This document shows, in pieces, positions 15,004 to 23,344 of a stretch of 64,000 nt of DNA. Under the pieces are notes generated by a model. That model was not told the origin of the DNA, made no database searches, and saw nothing but the letters and a program-made list of their open reading frames with translations. The translations under genes and the position numbers were made by a program. The DNA is taken from NCBI GenBank assembly GCA_919901855.1, contig CAKKQC010000021.1, forward strand, positions 62,001-126,000, written 5' to 3'. Each line of letters opens with the position of its first letter. The first letter of the stretch is position 1. The stretch is from a bacterium (GTDB lineage Bacteria; Oederibacteriota; CAKKQC01).

Positions 15004-15843
15004 ATGGCGACACACAAGAGCGCACCACGCGGTCGGGGCATATTCCTGCTCCCGATGATGTTCACGACGGCGAGCCTCGTGTTCACGAGCGTCGGCATGT
15101 CGTTCATGCTCGAGCGGGGCGGGGCGGTGGCGCTCTCGGTGGCCGTCCTCATCCTCGCGGCCTCGTTCATGGACTTCCTCGACGGACGGATCGCGCGCGC
15201 GACGAACACGTGTTCGGCGTTCGGGGCCCAGTACGACTCCATGGCGGACCTCGTCTCCTTCGGGGTCACGCCCGCGTGGATGATGTACACCTACAGCCTC
15301 CAGGCGTTCCCGCTCTGGGGGCTCGCGGCGTCCGTCTGGTACATCACCTGCGTCGCGTTCCGGCTCGCCCGGTTCAACGCGAACATCGAGAATACGCACG
15401 GCGCCTTCAATGGGCTTCCGTGCCCGCCCGCGGCGGGCACCCTCGCCTCGTTCGTGATCCTCATGGAGACGCTCCCGCGCCTCCAGCTCGGGCTCTCGGC
15501 GCCGGCGGGCGCGGCGATGGCGCCCTGGATCGCGTTCGGGATGGCCGGGCTCGGCTGGCTCATGGTCAGCCGCACCCCGTACTCGTCCTTCAAGAGCGCC
15601 AGCGCGACGAAGCCGCGCCCGGTCTGGGTGGCCCTCACCATCCTCGTGTTCGCCTTCACGATCTGGGCCTTTCCCCAGCTCCTCTTCGGCATCGCCCTCC
15701 TCTACATCCTCACCGGGTTGGTGATCCGGTTCCTCACCCGGGTCCGCTGGGTCGAGCTGGTCGCGCCCCGCGCGGTGCTGTGGGCCGAGCGGCGACTGGG
15801 GGCCCCCCCCCAGCATTCCGCCTCCCCCCGGGTCATTCGTTAG
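15004..15843 (+). CDS. pssA: CDP-diacylglycerol--serine O-phosphatidyltransferase
   Basis: PssA makes phosphatidylserine from CDP-diacylglycerol and serine. This 279-residue membrane protein carries the CDP-alcohol phosphotransferase signature D-G-x2-A-R-x8-G-x3-D-x3-D as DFLDGRIARATNTCSAFGAQ followed by YDSMAD, at about residues 57-83. Around eight hydrophobic helices follow or flank it. A candidate -10 (TCTAAT, 14982-14987) with TTGCCA (14961-14966) lies just upstream and overlaps the end of psd; the spacing is short. The C-terminal tail contains a run of nine C (15803-15811), so frameshifts there would only alter the last dozen residues. Confidence 0.93.
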   Translation: MATHKSAPRGRGIFLLPMMFTTASLVFTSVGMSFMLERGGAVALSVAVLILAASFMDFLDGRIARATNTCSAFGAQYDSMADLVSFGVTPAWMMYTYSLQAFPLWGLAASVWYITCVAFRLARFNANIENTHGAFNGLPCPPAAGTLASFVILMETLPRLQLGLSAPAGAAMAPWIAFGMAGLGWLMVSRTPYSSFKSASATKPRPVWVALTILVFAFTIWAFPQLLFGIALLYILTGLVIRFLTRVRWVELVAPRAVLWAERRLGAPPQHSASPRVIR

Positions 15844-15916
15844 CCACGATCTGACGGCGCCAGGGCCGCTCCGGACGGAGCGGCCACGGGCGCTGACAAC
15901 GAAGGAGACAGTCATC

Positions 15917-17476
15917 ATGAGAACCATCCGAGTGTTCGATACGACGCTTCGCGACGGGGAGCAGTGCCCCGGCGCCAGCATGAACTCCGCGGAGAAGCTC
16001 GAGGTCGCGCGCCAGCTCGCGCGGCTCAACGTCGACGTCATCGAGGCCGGTTTTCCGATCAGCTCGAAGGGCGATTTCGAGTCCGTGAAGGCGATCGCGC
16101 GCGAGATCGGCGGGACATCGCGCCCGGGGCCGGTCATCTGCGGGCTCGCCCGGACGATGCAGGCGGACATCACGGCGGCGGGGGAGGCCCTTTCGCCTGC
16201 GAGGCGGCGGCGCATCCACACGTTCATCGCCACGAGCGACGTCCACCTCCAGAAGAAGCTCCGGAAGACCAGGGGCCAGGTGCTCGACCTCGCCGTCCAG
16301 GCGGTCCGGATGGCCAGGAGCTACACGCCCGACGTCGAGTTCTCGCCCGAGGACGCGGCCCGGAGCGGATTCGAGTACATGGCCCGCGTCGTGGCGGCCG
16401 TGCTCGAGGCGGGAGCTACCACGGTGAACATCCCCGACACGGTCGGCTATGCCACGCCGACGGAATACGGGGCCATGATCCGCAAGCTCTTCGTCGCCGT
16501 GCCGAAGCTCCGCCAGGCCGTCGTCTCGGTCCACTGCCACAACGACCTCGGGCTCGCGGTCGCTAACTCGCTTGCCGGGGTCGAGAACGGGGCGGGTCAG
16601 GTCGAGTGCACGATCAACGGGATCGGGGAGCGGGCGGGGAACGCCTCGCTCGAGGAGACCGTGATGGCGCTCAAGACCCGCCGCAACCACTATCGCGTCG
16701 AGGTGAACGTCCGGACCGAGGAGCTCTACCGGGCCAGCCGGCTCGTCTCCCGGCTCACGAGTTTCCCCGTGCAGCCCAACAAGGCCATCGTCGGGGCCAA
16801 CGCGTTCGCGCACGAGGCGGGAATCCACCAGGACGGAATGCTCAAGGAGGCGTCGACGTACGAGATCATGACGCCACAGTCCGTGGGCGTGCCGGAGTCC
16901 CGGCTCGTCCTCGGCAAGCACTCGGGGAAGCACATGGTCCGCCGGAAGCTCGAGGAACTCGGGCTCGTGGTGCCGGAGGCGGACCTCGCCCGCGTCTACG
17001 AGGCGCTCATGGCCCTCGCCGACAAGAAGAAGCACGTGTACGACGAGGACGTTGCCACGGTCGTCGAGGGGGCGACGGGCGCCGTCGCGGACGCGTGGAC
17101 GCTCGAGGCGCTCGAGACCATGTCCGGCTCGAGGAAGACGCCGGCCGCGACCGTCAGGCTCCGGAAGGGAAAGCGGGTCGTGACCGCGAAGGGACGGGGC
17201 GACGGACAGGTGGACGCCACCTACAAGGCCATCGACCGGATCACGAAGGTCGCCCCCGAGCTCGTGGACTACGTCCTCCAGGCGGTCACGTCCGGCAAGG
17301 ACGCGCAGGGCGAGGTCTCGGTGCGCCTCCGGTGGAAGGGCCGCGAGGTGCCCGGTCGCGGGGCGCACACGGACATCATCCAGGCGAGCGCGCGCGCCTA
17401 CCTCAATGCGGTCAACCGGCTCCTGAACCCCGCCGGCGGCGGGGTCCGGACGGGGAAGTCCCTGATCCAGGTGTGA
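15917..17476 (+). CDS. leuA: 2-isopropylmalate synthase
   Basis: LeuA condenses acetyl-CoA with 2-oxoisovalerate, the committed step of leucine synthesis. The HMGL-like catalytic barrel begins TIRVFDTTLRDGEQCPGASM, with the Arg-Asp pair that binds the metal and substrate, and the HCHNDLGLAVANS segment gives the metal histidines. GANAFAHEAGIHQDG marks the linker, and the C-terminal part (about 390-500) is the leucine-binding regulatory domain (ATVRLRKGKRVVTAKGRGDG, then DATYKAIDRI). Length is 519 residues, typical of the feedback-regulated form. The start is supported by GAAGGAG at 15901-15907, 9 bases before ATG 15917. leuC lies 3 kb downstream rather than adjacent. Confidence 0.95.
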   Translation: MRTIRVFDTTLRDGEQCPGASMNSAEKLEVARQLARLNVDVIEAGFPISSKGDFESVKAIAREIGGTSRPGPVICGLARTMQADITAAGEALSPARRRRIHTFIATSDVHLQKKLRKTRGQVLDLAVQAVRMARSYTPDVEFSPEDAARSGFEYMARVVAAVLEAGATTVNIPDTVGYATPTEYGAMIRKLFVAVPKLRQAVVSVHCHNDLGLAVANSLAGVENGAGQVECTINGIGERAGNASLEETVMALKTRRNHYRVEVNVRTEELYRASRLVSRLTSFPVQPNKAIVGANAFAHEAGIHQDGMLKEASTYEIMTPQSVGVPESRLVLGKHSGKHMVRRKLEELGLVVPEADLARVYEALMALADKKKHVYDEDVATVVEGATGAVADAWTLEALETMSGSRKTPAATVRLRKGKRVVTAKGRGDGQVDATYKAIDRITKVAPELVDYVLQAVTSGKDAQGEVSVRLRWKGREVPGRGAHTDIIQASARAYLNAVNRLLNPAGGGVRTGKSLIQV

Positions 17477-17481
17477 TTCCG

Positions 17482-17534
17482 GCCGCCGGGGGCCCTCCCG
17501 GTTGCAGGAGCAACCGCAGGGGGCCCCCGGCGGT
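17482..17534. terminator. Nested hairpin terminator after leuA
   Basis: A strong stem pairs GCCGCCGGGGGCCC (17482-17495) with GGGCCCCCGGCGGT (17521-17534), with one terminal G-U. Its loop contains a second perfect hairpin, CGGTTGC / GCAACCG (17499-17505 and 17510-17516). A T-rich stretch, TCTGTTGCCTCTT, follows. It begins 5 bases after the leuA stop and fits a rho-independent terminator. Confidence 0.7.
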
Positions 17535-17565
17535 TCTGTTGCCTCTTCGTACCGCTCGGCGCATC

Positions 17566-18801
17566 ATGGAGGCGATGGTCCGGTTCACGGCTGGGTTGCT
17601 CTGCCTCGGTTTCGTGTTCTGCCAGTCGGCGTACGCGACCGATCCCGTCTGGTCTTCCCGGGCGGATATGGGGTCGCGCGGCCGGTTCGCGGCCGTGACC
17701 ATCGGCGGCACCCTCTACGTCATGGGCGGGCTGATTCCGCCCACCGGGTACGGCCGTGCCGACACGCAAGCCTACGATCCCGCGACCGATACCTGGGTTT
17801 CCAGGGCGAACATGAAGGTCGACCGGGCGGCTCCCGCGGCGGCGGCGGTCGGCGGCAGGATCTACGTGGTCGGCGGGTATGATTTTCCGAACACGCACAA
17901 ATCCGCCGAGACGTACGATCCCGCCACCGACACGTGGGTCCGGGTGGCGGACATGTCGACGCCTCGCGCGTTCCCCGTCGTGGCGGCCGTCAACGGAAAG
18001 ATCTACGCGATAGGCGGCACGACCGACGCGTTCGGAGGCGGGGCGGTCACGACGGTCGAGATGTACGACCCCGCCACGGACACCTGGACGCCTCGCGCCG
18101 GCACGCACGGTTATCACGAGGGAAGCGGTGCGGCGGTCGTCGACGGCATCATCTACGTCGTCGGCGGGTGGTCGAGCACCACGATGGAGGCGTACGATCC
18201 GGCGACGGACACGTGGGAGATCAAGGCCGGGATACCGACGCCGCGCTGGGAAATGGGAGTAGCTACCGTGAACTGCCTCGTCTACGCGGTGGGGGGATCG
18301 ACCACGATCCTCAGGGACACGGTCGAGGTTTACGATCCGCAAACCGGCGCGTGGTCCGTCGGAAGCAGTCTTCCGTCCCGCCGGGTCGATCTCGCCGCGG
18401 CCGTGATCGGGTGCACGATCTATGCGCTCGGAGGCGCCACACCGGGCGCGAGCGGTTACGTCGGCACCAACGCCGCCGGTGCCGTCGCCGGCGAGAACTG
18501 CGCGTGCCTGCCGCCGCCCCCGCCTCCGCCGCCGTACTCAGGGCCGGTCCGCGTCTTTCCAAATCCCTTTCAGCGGGGCCGCGCGGTCCGGGGCACGGTC
18601 AAGTTCGACGGGATTCCGGCCGGCGCCGCGCTCCGGCTCTACACGGTCCGCGGGGTCCGGGTGTGGGAGACCGAGTCGAAGGGCGGGTCGGTGGAATGGG
18701 ACGGCAAGGGGCTGGGGGGCGGACCGGTCTCGCCCGGGGTGTACCTCTGGGTCGCGGACGACCGGGGGAAGCGGCAGACGGGAAAGCTCGTGGTCGAATG
18801 A
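17566..18801 (+). CDS. Secreted kelch-repeat protein with FlgD/Por-like C-terminal domain
   Basis: The 411-residue product has a signal peptide (MVRFTAGLLCLGFVFCQSAYA) and about six kelch repeats (about residues 25-300). Each has the double-glycine strand and the phrase YDPATDTW, as in IYVVGGYDFPN and IYAIGGTTDAF. A proline-rich linker (PPPPPPPP) leads to a C-terminal beta-sandwich that starts VRVFPNPFQRG and ends GVYLWVADDRGKRQTGKLVVE. The PNPF plus GVYLW pattern is that of FlgD-like or type IX secretion (Por) sorting domains, so secretion or surface attachment is likely. The ligand is unknown. The start could be ATG 17566 or 17575; both leave the signal intact. The next gene overlaps by four bases (ATGA). 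Confidence 0.8.
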   Translation: MEAMVRFTAGLLCLGFVFCQSAYATDPVWSSRADMGSRGRFAAVTIGGTLYVMGGLIPPTGYGRADTQAYDPATDTWVSRANMKVDRAAPAAAAVGGRIYVVGGYDFPNTHKSAETYDPATDTWVRVADMSTPRAFPVVAAVNGKIYAIGGTTDAFGGGAVTTVEMYDPATDTWTPRAGTHGYHEGSGAAVVDGIIYVVGGWSSTTMEAYDPATDTWEIKAGIPTPRWEMGVATVNCLVYAVGGSTTILRDTVEVYDPQTGAWSVGSSLPSRRVDLAAAVIGCTIYALGGATPGASGYVGTNAAGAVAGENCACLPPPPPPPPYSGPVRVFPNPFQRGRAVRGTVKFDGIPAGAALRLYTVRGVRVWETESKGGSVEWDGKGLGGGPVSPGVYLWVADDRGKRQTGKLVVE

Positions 18802-19754
18802 GGAGCGGCGGTTTCCTTCTGGCGTTGCTCGGGATGCTGGCCTCGGGTGCCGCCCGCGGGACCGGGCCCGGAGAGGGGTTCGGCGAGGAGATGCTCATGC
18901 TCTCGACCGCGCGCGAGGCGGGGAGCGGGGGGGTCGCGATCGAGGACCCGTGGCGGCAGGGGACCTTCCTCGAGGCCGGGAGCATCATGCTGAGTTCCGG
19001 ACTGCGGTGGTTGAGCATCGGCGCGCAGGGCGGCGCCGGGCCGGGATTCAGGCTCGCCGCGGACGGGTTCGGGTTCAGCCCGTCGGGCATCACCGGCACG
19101 AGGGAGGGGCCCGATGGCACATGGGACGGCGAGGTGGGGAACGTCGATACCAGTTCGTGGGGGGCGCGCCTGCTCGCCCAGTGGACGGTTCGCGACGACG
19201 CGTCCTGGCAGGTCGCCGTGTTCGGCCGGGCCGCGGGGCTCGTCCAGCGGCTCCCGCAAGTCCAGAACGTCGGGATCGGCGCCGAGGCCGGGGTGCAGGC
19301 GCGCCGGAGCATGGGGAGAGGGTCCGCGACGACGATGTGGGTCCGCGCGGGCCCGCTGGGCTCGGGGGCCCGCCGGATGATGGCCGGGCGGGTGACCGCG
19401 GGCGTGGGATGGTTGACGCAGGGGGTGAACGGCCTCCTCGGGGGCGCCGAGGGGTTCGGGATCGGCGGCGAAGGGGCGCTCGAGACGAGCGTGCTCGCGC
19501 AGGCGGGAGCCGGGGCGACATGGTGGATCGGGAGGCTCGCGGGCCCCGGTCAGACGTTGTTCCTCCGGGCGGGAGCCAGGTACGCGGCGGGTACCGCGCA
19601 GACGATCCAACCTCGCGCCGGGATCGGCGTGCTCACGAGGACTTCGCGCGAACTGGGATTCCAGGTCGACTACGCGATCGCGCCGATGGGCGAGCTGGGC
19701 TTGTTCCACTACGTGACCATGGGGATCAAGGTGCCCTCCCCAAGCGGAGACTAG
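18798..19754 (+). CDS. Predicted outer-membrane beta-barrel protein, partner of the kelch protein
   Basis: The 318-residue product begins with a signal peptide (MRSGGFLLALLGMLASGAARG). The rest consists of alternating-hydrophobicity strands with glycine-rich turns and an aromatic C-terminal strand (LGLFHYVTMGIKV), as in an outer-membrane barrel. The N-terminal part, MLMLSTAREAGSGGVAIED, loosely recalls the PorV/PorQ-type barrel at 52836. It overlaps the kelch gene (ATGA at 18798). I see no recognisable enzyme motif. Its likely role is export or surface anchoring of the kelch protein; that is inference from position and fold type only. Confidence 0.45.
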   Translation: MRSGGFLLALLGMLASGAARGTGPGEGFGEEMLMLSTAREAGSGGVAIEDPWRQGTFLEAGSIMLSSGLRWLSIGAQGGAGPGFRLAADGFGFSPSGITGTREGPDGTWDGEVGNVDTSSWGARLLAQWTVRDDASWQVAVFGRAAGLVQRLPQVQNVGIGAEAGVQARRSMGRGSATTMWVRAGPLGSGARRMMAGRVTAGVGWLTQGVNGLLGGAEGFGIGGEGALETSVLAQAGAGATWWIGRLAGPGQTLFLRAGARYAAGTAQTIQPRAGIGVLTRTSRELGFQVDYAIAPMGELGLFHYVTMGIKVPSPSGD

Positions 19755-19792
19755 AGGCCATCAGCGCATCACGGCAGTAGCCGGGGACGCGG

Positions 19793-19798
19793 TATCAT
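19793..19798 (+). promoter_or_regulatory. Candidate -10 element (TATCAT) for the Uma2 gene
   Basis: TATCAT ends 9 bases before ATG 19808, with GGAGA within the gap. No clear -35 element is visible. The same hexamer at nearly the same distance precedes the ribokinase gene on the other strand (62354-62359). Confidence 0.35.
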
Positions 19799-19807
19799 GG
19801 AGATGCC

Positions 19808-20359
19808 ATGAGCCAGCTCAAGACCAGGCCCCGCAGGACCGTTGACGACTACCTCAAGCTTCCCGAGGGAACCCGGGCCGAGCTGATCGAGGGGGAAATC
19901 CTGATGACGCCATCGCCGAAGTCGTTGCACCAGATCGTTGCGTTCAATCTCGCCGCGTGCCTGCGTTCCTTCGTGATGGAGCGCGGGCTGGGGCGGGTGC
20001 TCGTGGCTCCGATGGACGTCCATCTGCCTTCCGGAGACGTCGTCCAGCCCGACGTGCTGTTTGTGGCAGCGGCAAACGCCGGGATTATCCAGGACTGGAT
20101 TCGCGGGGTCCCCGACCTCCTGGTCGAGACTATCTCGCCGGAAGGAGTCGAGCGCGACCGGCTGGTCAAGCGCGACCTGTATGCCCGGAACGGGGTGAAG
20201 GAGTACTGGCTCGTCGATCCCGAGGCGCGCACCGTGGAAGTGCTCGGGTTGAACGCTTCGGGCCGCTACGAGTCCGCCGGGTACTTCGAGGAGCGGGACA
20301 CGGTCGCGTCCCCCCTGCTGGCCGGACTGGCCCTGCCGGTCCTCAAGCTCTTCCAATAA
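19808..20359 (+). CDS. Uma2-family (DUF820) restriction-endonuclease-fold protein
   Basis: This 183-residue protein belongs to the Uma2/DUF820 family, which has a PD-(D/E)XK nuclease fold and is often found as solitary genes of unknown target. Visible motifs are LPEGTRAELIEGEILMTPSP at the N-terminus, VQPDVLFVA, PDLLVETISP, and KRDLYARNGVKEYWLVDPEA. The Asp in QPDVLF, the Glu in VETISP and the Lys/Tyr region form the expected active site. Its codons look less GC-rich than those of its neighbours, and together with its position between leuA and leuC this suggests acquisition. There is no partner gene. Confidence 0.85.
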   Translation: MSQLKTRPRRTVDDYLKLPEGTRAELIEGEILMTPSPKSLHQIVAFNLAACLRSFVMERGLGRVLVAPMDVHLPSGDVVQPDVLFVAAANAGIIQDWIRGVPDLLVETISPEGVERDRLVKRDLYARNGVKEYWLVDPEARTVEVLGLNASGRYESAGYFEERDTVASPLLAGLALPVLKLFQ

Positions 20360-20370
20360 GGGGCTCGGGT

Positions 20371-20412
20371 CGGCCTCTGCCGGACCTTGCCGCCGAAGCG
20401 GCGGTAGGCCGG
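20371..20412. repeat. Dispersed hairpin repeat, copy 1
   Basis: The sequence pairs CGGCCT (20371-20376) with AGGCCG (20406-20411). An inner stem, CCGCC (20390-20394) with GGCGG (20400-20404), surrounds the loop. The core GCCGGACCTTGCCGCC, followed by GGCGGTA and GGC, recurs at 55411-55442. It lies just after the Uma2 gene and may end that transcript. Confidence 0.45.
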
Positions 20413-20442
20413 AAACACCTTCCCGGCGGGGCGGCTAGCAGG

Positions 20443-20448
20443 TAGAAT
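20443..20448 (+). promoter_or_regulatory. Candidate -10 element (TAGAAT) for leuCDB
   Basis: TAGAAT lies 42 bases before leuC and downstream of the hairpin repeat. It would leave a leader of about 35 bases containing AGGGAGAAG, a Shine-Dalgarno-like sequence, at 20477-20485. Confidence 0.4.
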
Positions 20449-20490
20449 AGTCCGCCTACGACGGAATCTTCATCATAGGGAGAAGACATC

Positions 20491-21780
20491 ATGGGACAAA
20501 CGATCACCGAAAAGATCCTCGCCGCGCACTGCGGCCGGAAGACCGTGGAGCCCGGCGAGTTCATCATGGCGAACGTGGATTTCTGCATGGGCAACGACAT
20601 CACGGCGCCCATCGCGATCAAGGAGCTCGAGAAGTACGGGCTCGGGGTCTGGAACCGCGAGAAGATCGCGCTCGTGCCGTCGCACTACGTTCCGGCCAAG
20701 GACATCAAGTCCGCGGAGATGGTCAAGGTCATGCGCGAGTTCGCGCGCAAGCACTCGATCACGCATTTCTTCGAGATCGGGCAGTCGGGAATAGAGCACA
20801 CGCTGCTCCCGCAGAAGGGGCTCACGGTGCCGGGCGAGATCATGATCGGCGCGGATTCCCACTCCTGCACGTACGGGGGGCTAGGGGCTTTCTCGACGGG
20901 GGTGGGGTCCACGGACCTCGCCGCGGTCATGGCCACCGGCCAGATCTGGCTCAAGGTGCCGGAGACGCTCCGGTTCGCTTATGTGGGGAAGCGTTCCGGC
21001 TGGGTCAGCGCCAAGGACATGATCCTCCAGGCCATCGGTCTCGTCGGGTTCGACGGCGCCAACTACATGGCCATGGAGCATACGGGGCCCGCGATCGAGG
21101 CGCTCACCGTGGACTCCCGGCTCACGCTCTGTAACATGGCGATCGAGGCCGGGGCGAAGAGCGGGATCGTGGCGCCGGACGCGACCGCGATCGAGTATGT
21201 GAAAGCACGGTCGAAGAAGCCGTGGACCGTGTACGCCTCCGACCCGGACGCCAAGGTCGCCCGGACGGTCGAGGTCGACGTCGCCAAGCTCGAGCCGCTC
21301 GTCGCGTGCCACCCGCTTCCGGACAAGGTGAAGCCCGTGCGGCAAATGGAAGGGCTTCGCGTCGACCAGGTCTTCATCGGGTCGTGCACCAACGGCCGGC
21401 TCGAGGATCTCCGGATCGCGGCCGCCATCCTCAAGGGCCGCAAGGTCAACCCGAACCTGCGCTGTATCGTGATCCCGGCGACGCCCGAGGTCATGAAGGC
21501 GGCGCTGAAGGAGGGGCTCATCGAGATCTTCATGGACGCGGGCGCGACGGTCAACACGTCCACCTGCGGGCCGTGCCTCGGGGGGCATACGGGCGTGCTC
21601 GCGGAGGGCGAGGTCTGCGTCTCGACGAGCAACCGGAACTTCGTGGGACGCATGGGCTCCCCGAAATCCGAGGTCTACCTCGTGAGCCCGGCTGTCGCCG
21701 CGGCGACCGCCGTGCAGGGGCATCCGGCGCATCCGGACGACGTGGCGGGCCCTTACGAGACCGTCATGGGAGGGAAGTAG
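20491..21780 (+). CDS. leuC: 3-isopropylmalate dehydratase large subunit
   Basis: LeuC and LeuD together isomerise 2-isopropylmalate to 3-isopropylmalate with a [4Fe-4S] cluster. The 429-residue protein has the aconitase-type cysteines in VFIGSCTNGRLEDLR and STCGPCLGGH, the GADSHSCTYGGLGAFSTGVG motif near residue 125, and the SNRNFVGRMGS segment near the C-terminus. Its length places it in the short subfamily shared with archaeal and homoaconitase-type enzymes rather than the ~465-residue E. coli type. It is the first gene of a leuC-leuD-leuB run. Confidence 0.95.
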   Translation: MGQTITEKILAAHCGRKTVEPGEFIMANVDFCMGNDITAPIAIKELEKYGLGVWNREKIALVPSHYVPAKDIKSAEMVKVMREFARKHSITHFFEIGQSGIEHTLLPQKGLTVPGEIMIGADSHSCTYGGLGAFSTGVGSTDLAAVMATGQIWLKVPETLRFAYVGKRSGWVSAKDMILQAIGLVGFDGANYMAMEHTGPAIEALTVDSRLTLCNMAIEAGAKSGIVAPDATAIEYVKARSKKPWTVYASDPDAKVARTVEVDVAKLEPLVACHPLPDKVKPVRQMEGLRVDQVFIGSCTNGRLEDLRIAAAILKGRKVNPNLRCIVIPATPEVMKAALKEGLIEIFMDAGATVNTSTCGPCLGGHTGVLAEGEVCVSTSNRNFVGRMGSPKSEVYLVSPAVAAATAVQGHPAHPDDVAGPYETVMGGK

Positions 21781-21782
21781 TC

Positions 21783-22280
21783 ATGGGAAAGGTGTTTCGG
21801 TTCCAGGACAACGTGGATACCGACCAGATCATCCCAGCCAAGTTCCTCGTCACGACCGACATGGCGGAGCTCGCCAAGGGCTGCATGGAGCCCGTGGACC
21901 CGGACTTCCCGAAGAAGGTGAAGCCGGGGGACGTCGTCGTGGCGGGACGCAACTTCGGGTGTGGTTCCTCGCGCGAGCACGCGCCGCTGGCCCTCAAGGG
22001 GTGCGGCGTGTCGTGCGTCATTGCGAAGTCGTTCGCGCGCATATATCTCAGAAATTCGATCAACATCGGGCTCCCGGCCCTCGAGTGTCCGGAGGCCGTG
22101 GACGCGCTTCATGGCGGGGAAGAAGTGACCGTGGACCCGGCGGCGGGTACGATCGCGATCCGGGGCGGCGCGACCTACACGGCGCGTCCGCTGCCGGAGT
22201 TCGTCATGGGGATCGTGAAGGCGGGAGGACTCATGCCGTTCGTCAAACAGAGGCTTTCACAGAAAGGGGCAGGCTCATGA
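21783..22280 (+). CDS. leuD: 3-isopropylmalate dehydratase small subunit
   Basis: LeuD is the swivelling small subunit of isopropylmalate isomerase. The 165-residue protein shows FQDNVDTDQIIPAKFLV at the N-terminus and the substrate-binding loop GRNFGCGSSREHAPLAL, then VIAKSFARIYLRNSINIGLP. It is of the short (~165 residue) type that pairs with the short LeuC found next to it. The start at 21783 is two bases after the leuC stop, and the stop overlaps leuB (ATGA at 22277). Confidence 0.95.
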   Translation: MGKVFRFQDNVDTDQIIPAKFLVTTDMAELAKGCMEPVDPDFPKKVKPGDVVVAGRNFGCGSSREHAPLALKGCGVSCVIAKSFARIYLRNSINIGLPALECPEAVDALHGGEEVTVDPAAGTIAIRGGATYTARPLPEFVMGIVKAGGLMPFVKQRLSQKGAGS

Positions 22281-23341
22281 AGACGTACCAGATCGCGATC
22301 GTTCCCGGGGACGGCACCGGCACCGAGGTCGTCCGCGAGGGGATGAAGGTCCTCAACGCCGTGGCCGCGAAAGAGGGCTTCAAGTTCGAGACCGCCACCT
22401 TCGACTTCGGCGGGGACCGCTACCTGCGGACCGGCGAGACGCTCCCGGACTCCGCGATCGAGGAGTTCAAGAAGTTCCACGCGATCTACCTCGGCGCGAT
22501 CGGGCATCCGGACGTGAAGCCCGGCATCCTCGAGCAGGGGATCCTGCTCAAGATGCGCTTCGCCCTCGACCAGTACATCAACCTTCGCCCGGTCAAGCTC
22601 TACCCCGGCGTCGAGACCCCGCTGGCCAACAAGCGCCCGGAGGACATCGACTTCGTGGTCGTGCGCGAGAACTCGGGCGGCGCCTACACCGGCATGGGCG
22701 GTGTCGAGGCCAAGGGCACGCCGCAGGAAGTCGGGATCCAGATCATGAAGTACGGCCGGTACCAGGTGGACCGCGCGCTCAAGTTCGCTTTCGAGATCGC
22801 GATGAAGCGCAAGCGGAAGAAGCTCGTGCTCTGCCACAAGACGAACGTGCTGACGTTCTGCGGCGACCTCTGGATGCGCGCGTTCGAGGAGATGGGGAAG
22901 GCCCGGTATCCGCAGGTCGAGCGCGACTACAACCACGTGGACGCGACGACGATGTGGATGGTAAAGAATCCCGAGTTCTACGAGGTCATCGTGACGGAGA
23001 ACCTCTTCGGCGACATCATCACCGACCTTGCGGCCTGCATCCAGGGCGGGATGGGTATCGCCGCGGGCGGAAACATCAACCCCGAGGGCGTCTCGATGTT
23101 CGAGCCCATCGGCGGGTCGGCCCCAAAGTACACGAACCAGAACGTCATCAACCCGATGGCGGCCATCCTGTCCGGGGCGATGATGCTCGACCATCTCGGG
23201 GAGCGGCAAGCGGCGAAGCGGATCGACGCGGCCGTCACGAAGGCCACCGGGGAAAAGCTCATGAAGAGCCAGGCGGCCGGGAAGATGGGGATGGGCACGA
23301 CCGAGGTCGGGGACCTCATCGCGAAACTAGCGACGGCCTAG
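22277..23341 (+). CDS. leuB: 3-isopropylmalate dehydrogenase (isocitrate/isopropylmalate dehydrogenase family)
   Basis: LeuB oxidises and decarboxylates 3-isopropylmalate to 2-oxoisocaproate using NAD. The 354-residue protein has the N-terminal IAIVPGDGTGTEVV, the substrate Arg region around RPVKLYPGVE, VVVRENSGGAYTGMG, the conserved Lys/Asp stretch LCHKTNVLTFCGDLW, NLFGDIITDLAA with catalytic and metal aspartates, and the NAD-binding EPIGGSAPKYTNQNVINPMA. Isocitrate, tartrate and homoisocitrate dehydrogenases share this fold, but position after leuCD makes LeuB by far the likeliest. The stop (TAG 23339-23341) is 3 bases before the next gene. Confidence 0.9.
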   Translation: MKTYQIAIVPGDGTGTEVVREGMKVLNAVAAKEGFKFETATFDFGGDRYLRTGETLPDSAIEEFKKFHAIYLGAIGHPDVKPGILEQGILLKMRFALDQYINLRPVKLYPGVETPLANKRPEDIDFVVVRENSGGAYTGMGGVEAKGTPQEVGIQIMKYGRYQVDRALKFAFEIAMKRKRKKLVLCHKTNVLTFCGDLWMRAFEEMGKARYPQVERDYNHVDATTMWMVKNPEFYEVIVTENLFGDIITDLAACIQGGMGIAAGGNINPEGVSMFEPIGGSAPKYTNQNVINPMAAILSGAMMLDHLGERQAAKRIDAAVTKATGEKLMKSQAAGKMGMGTTEVGDLIAKLATA

Positions 23342-23344
23342 TCC

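Noticed and set aside
15803-15811. C9 run in pssA as a phase-variation tract
   Set aside because: The run is only nine bases and lies in the last dozen codons after all conserved motifs, so slippage would have little effect. It is much weaker evidence than the G14/G11 tracts.
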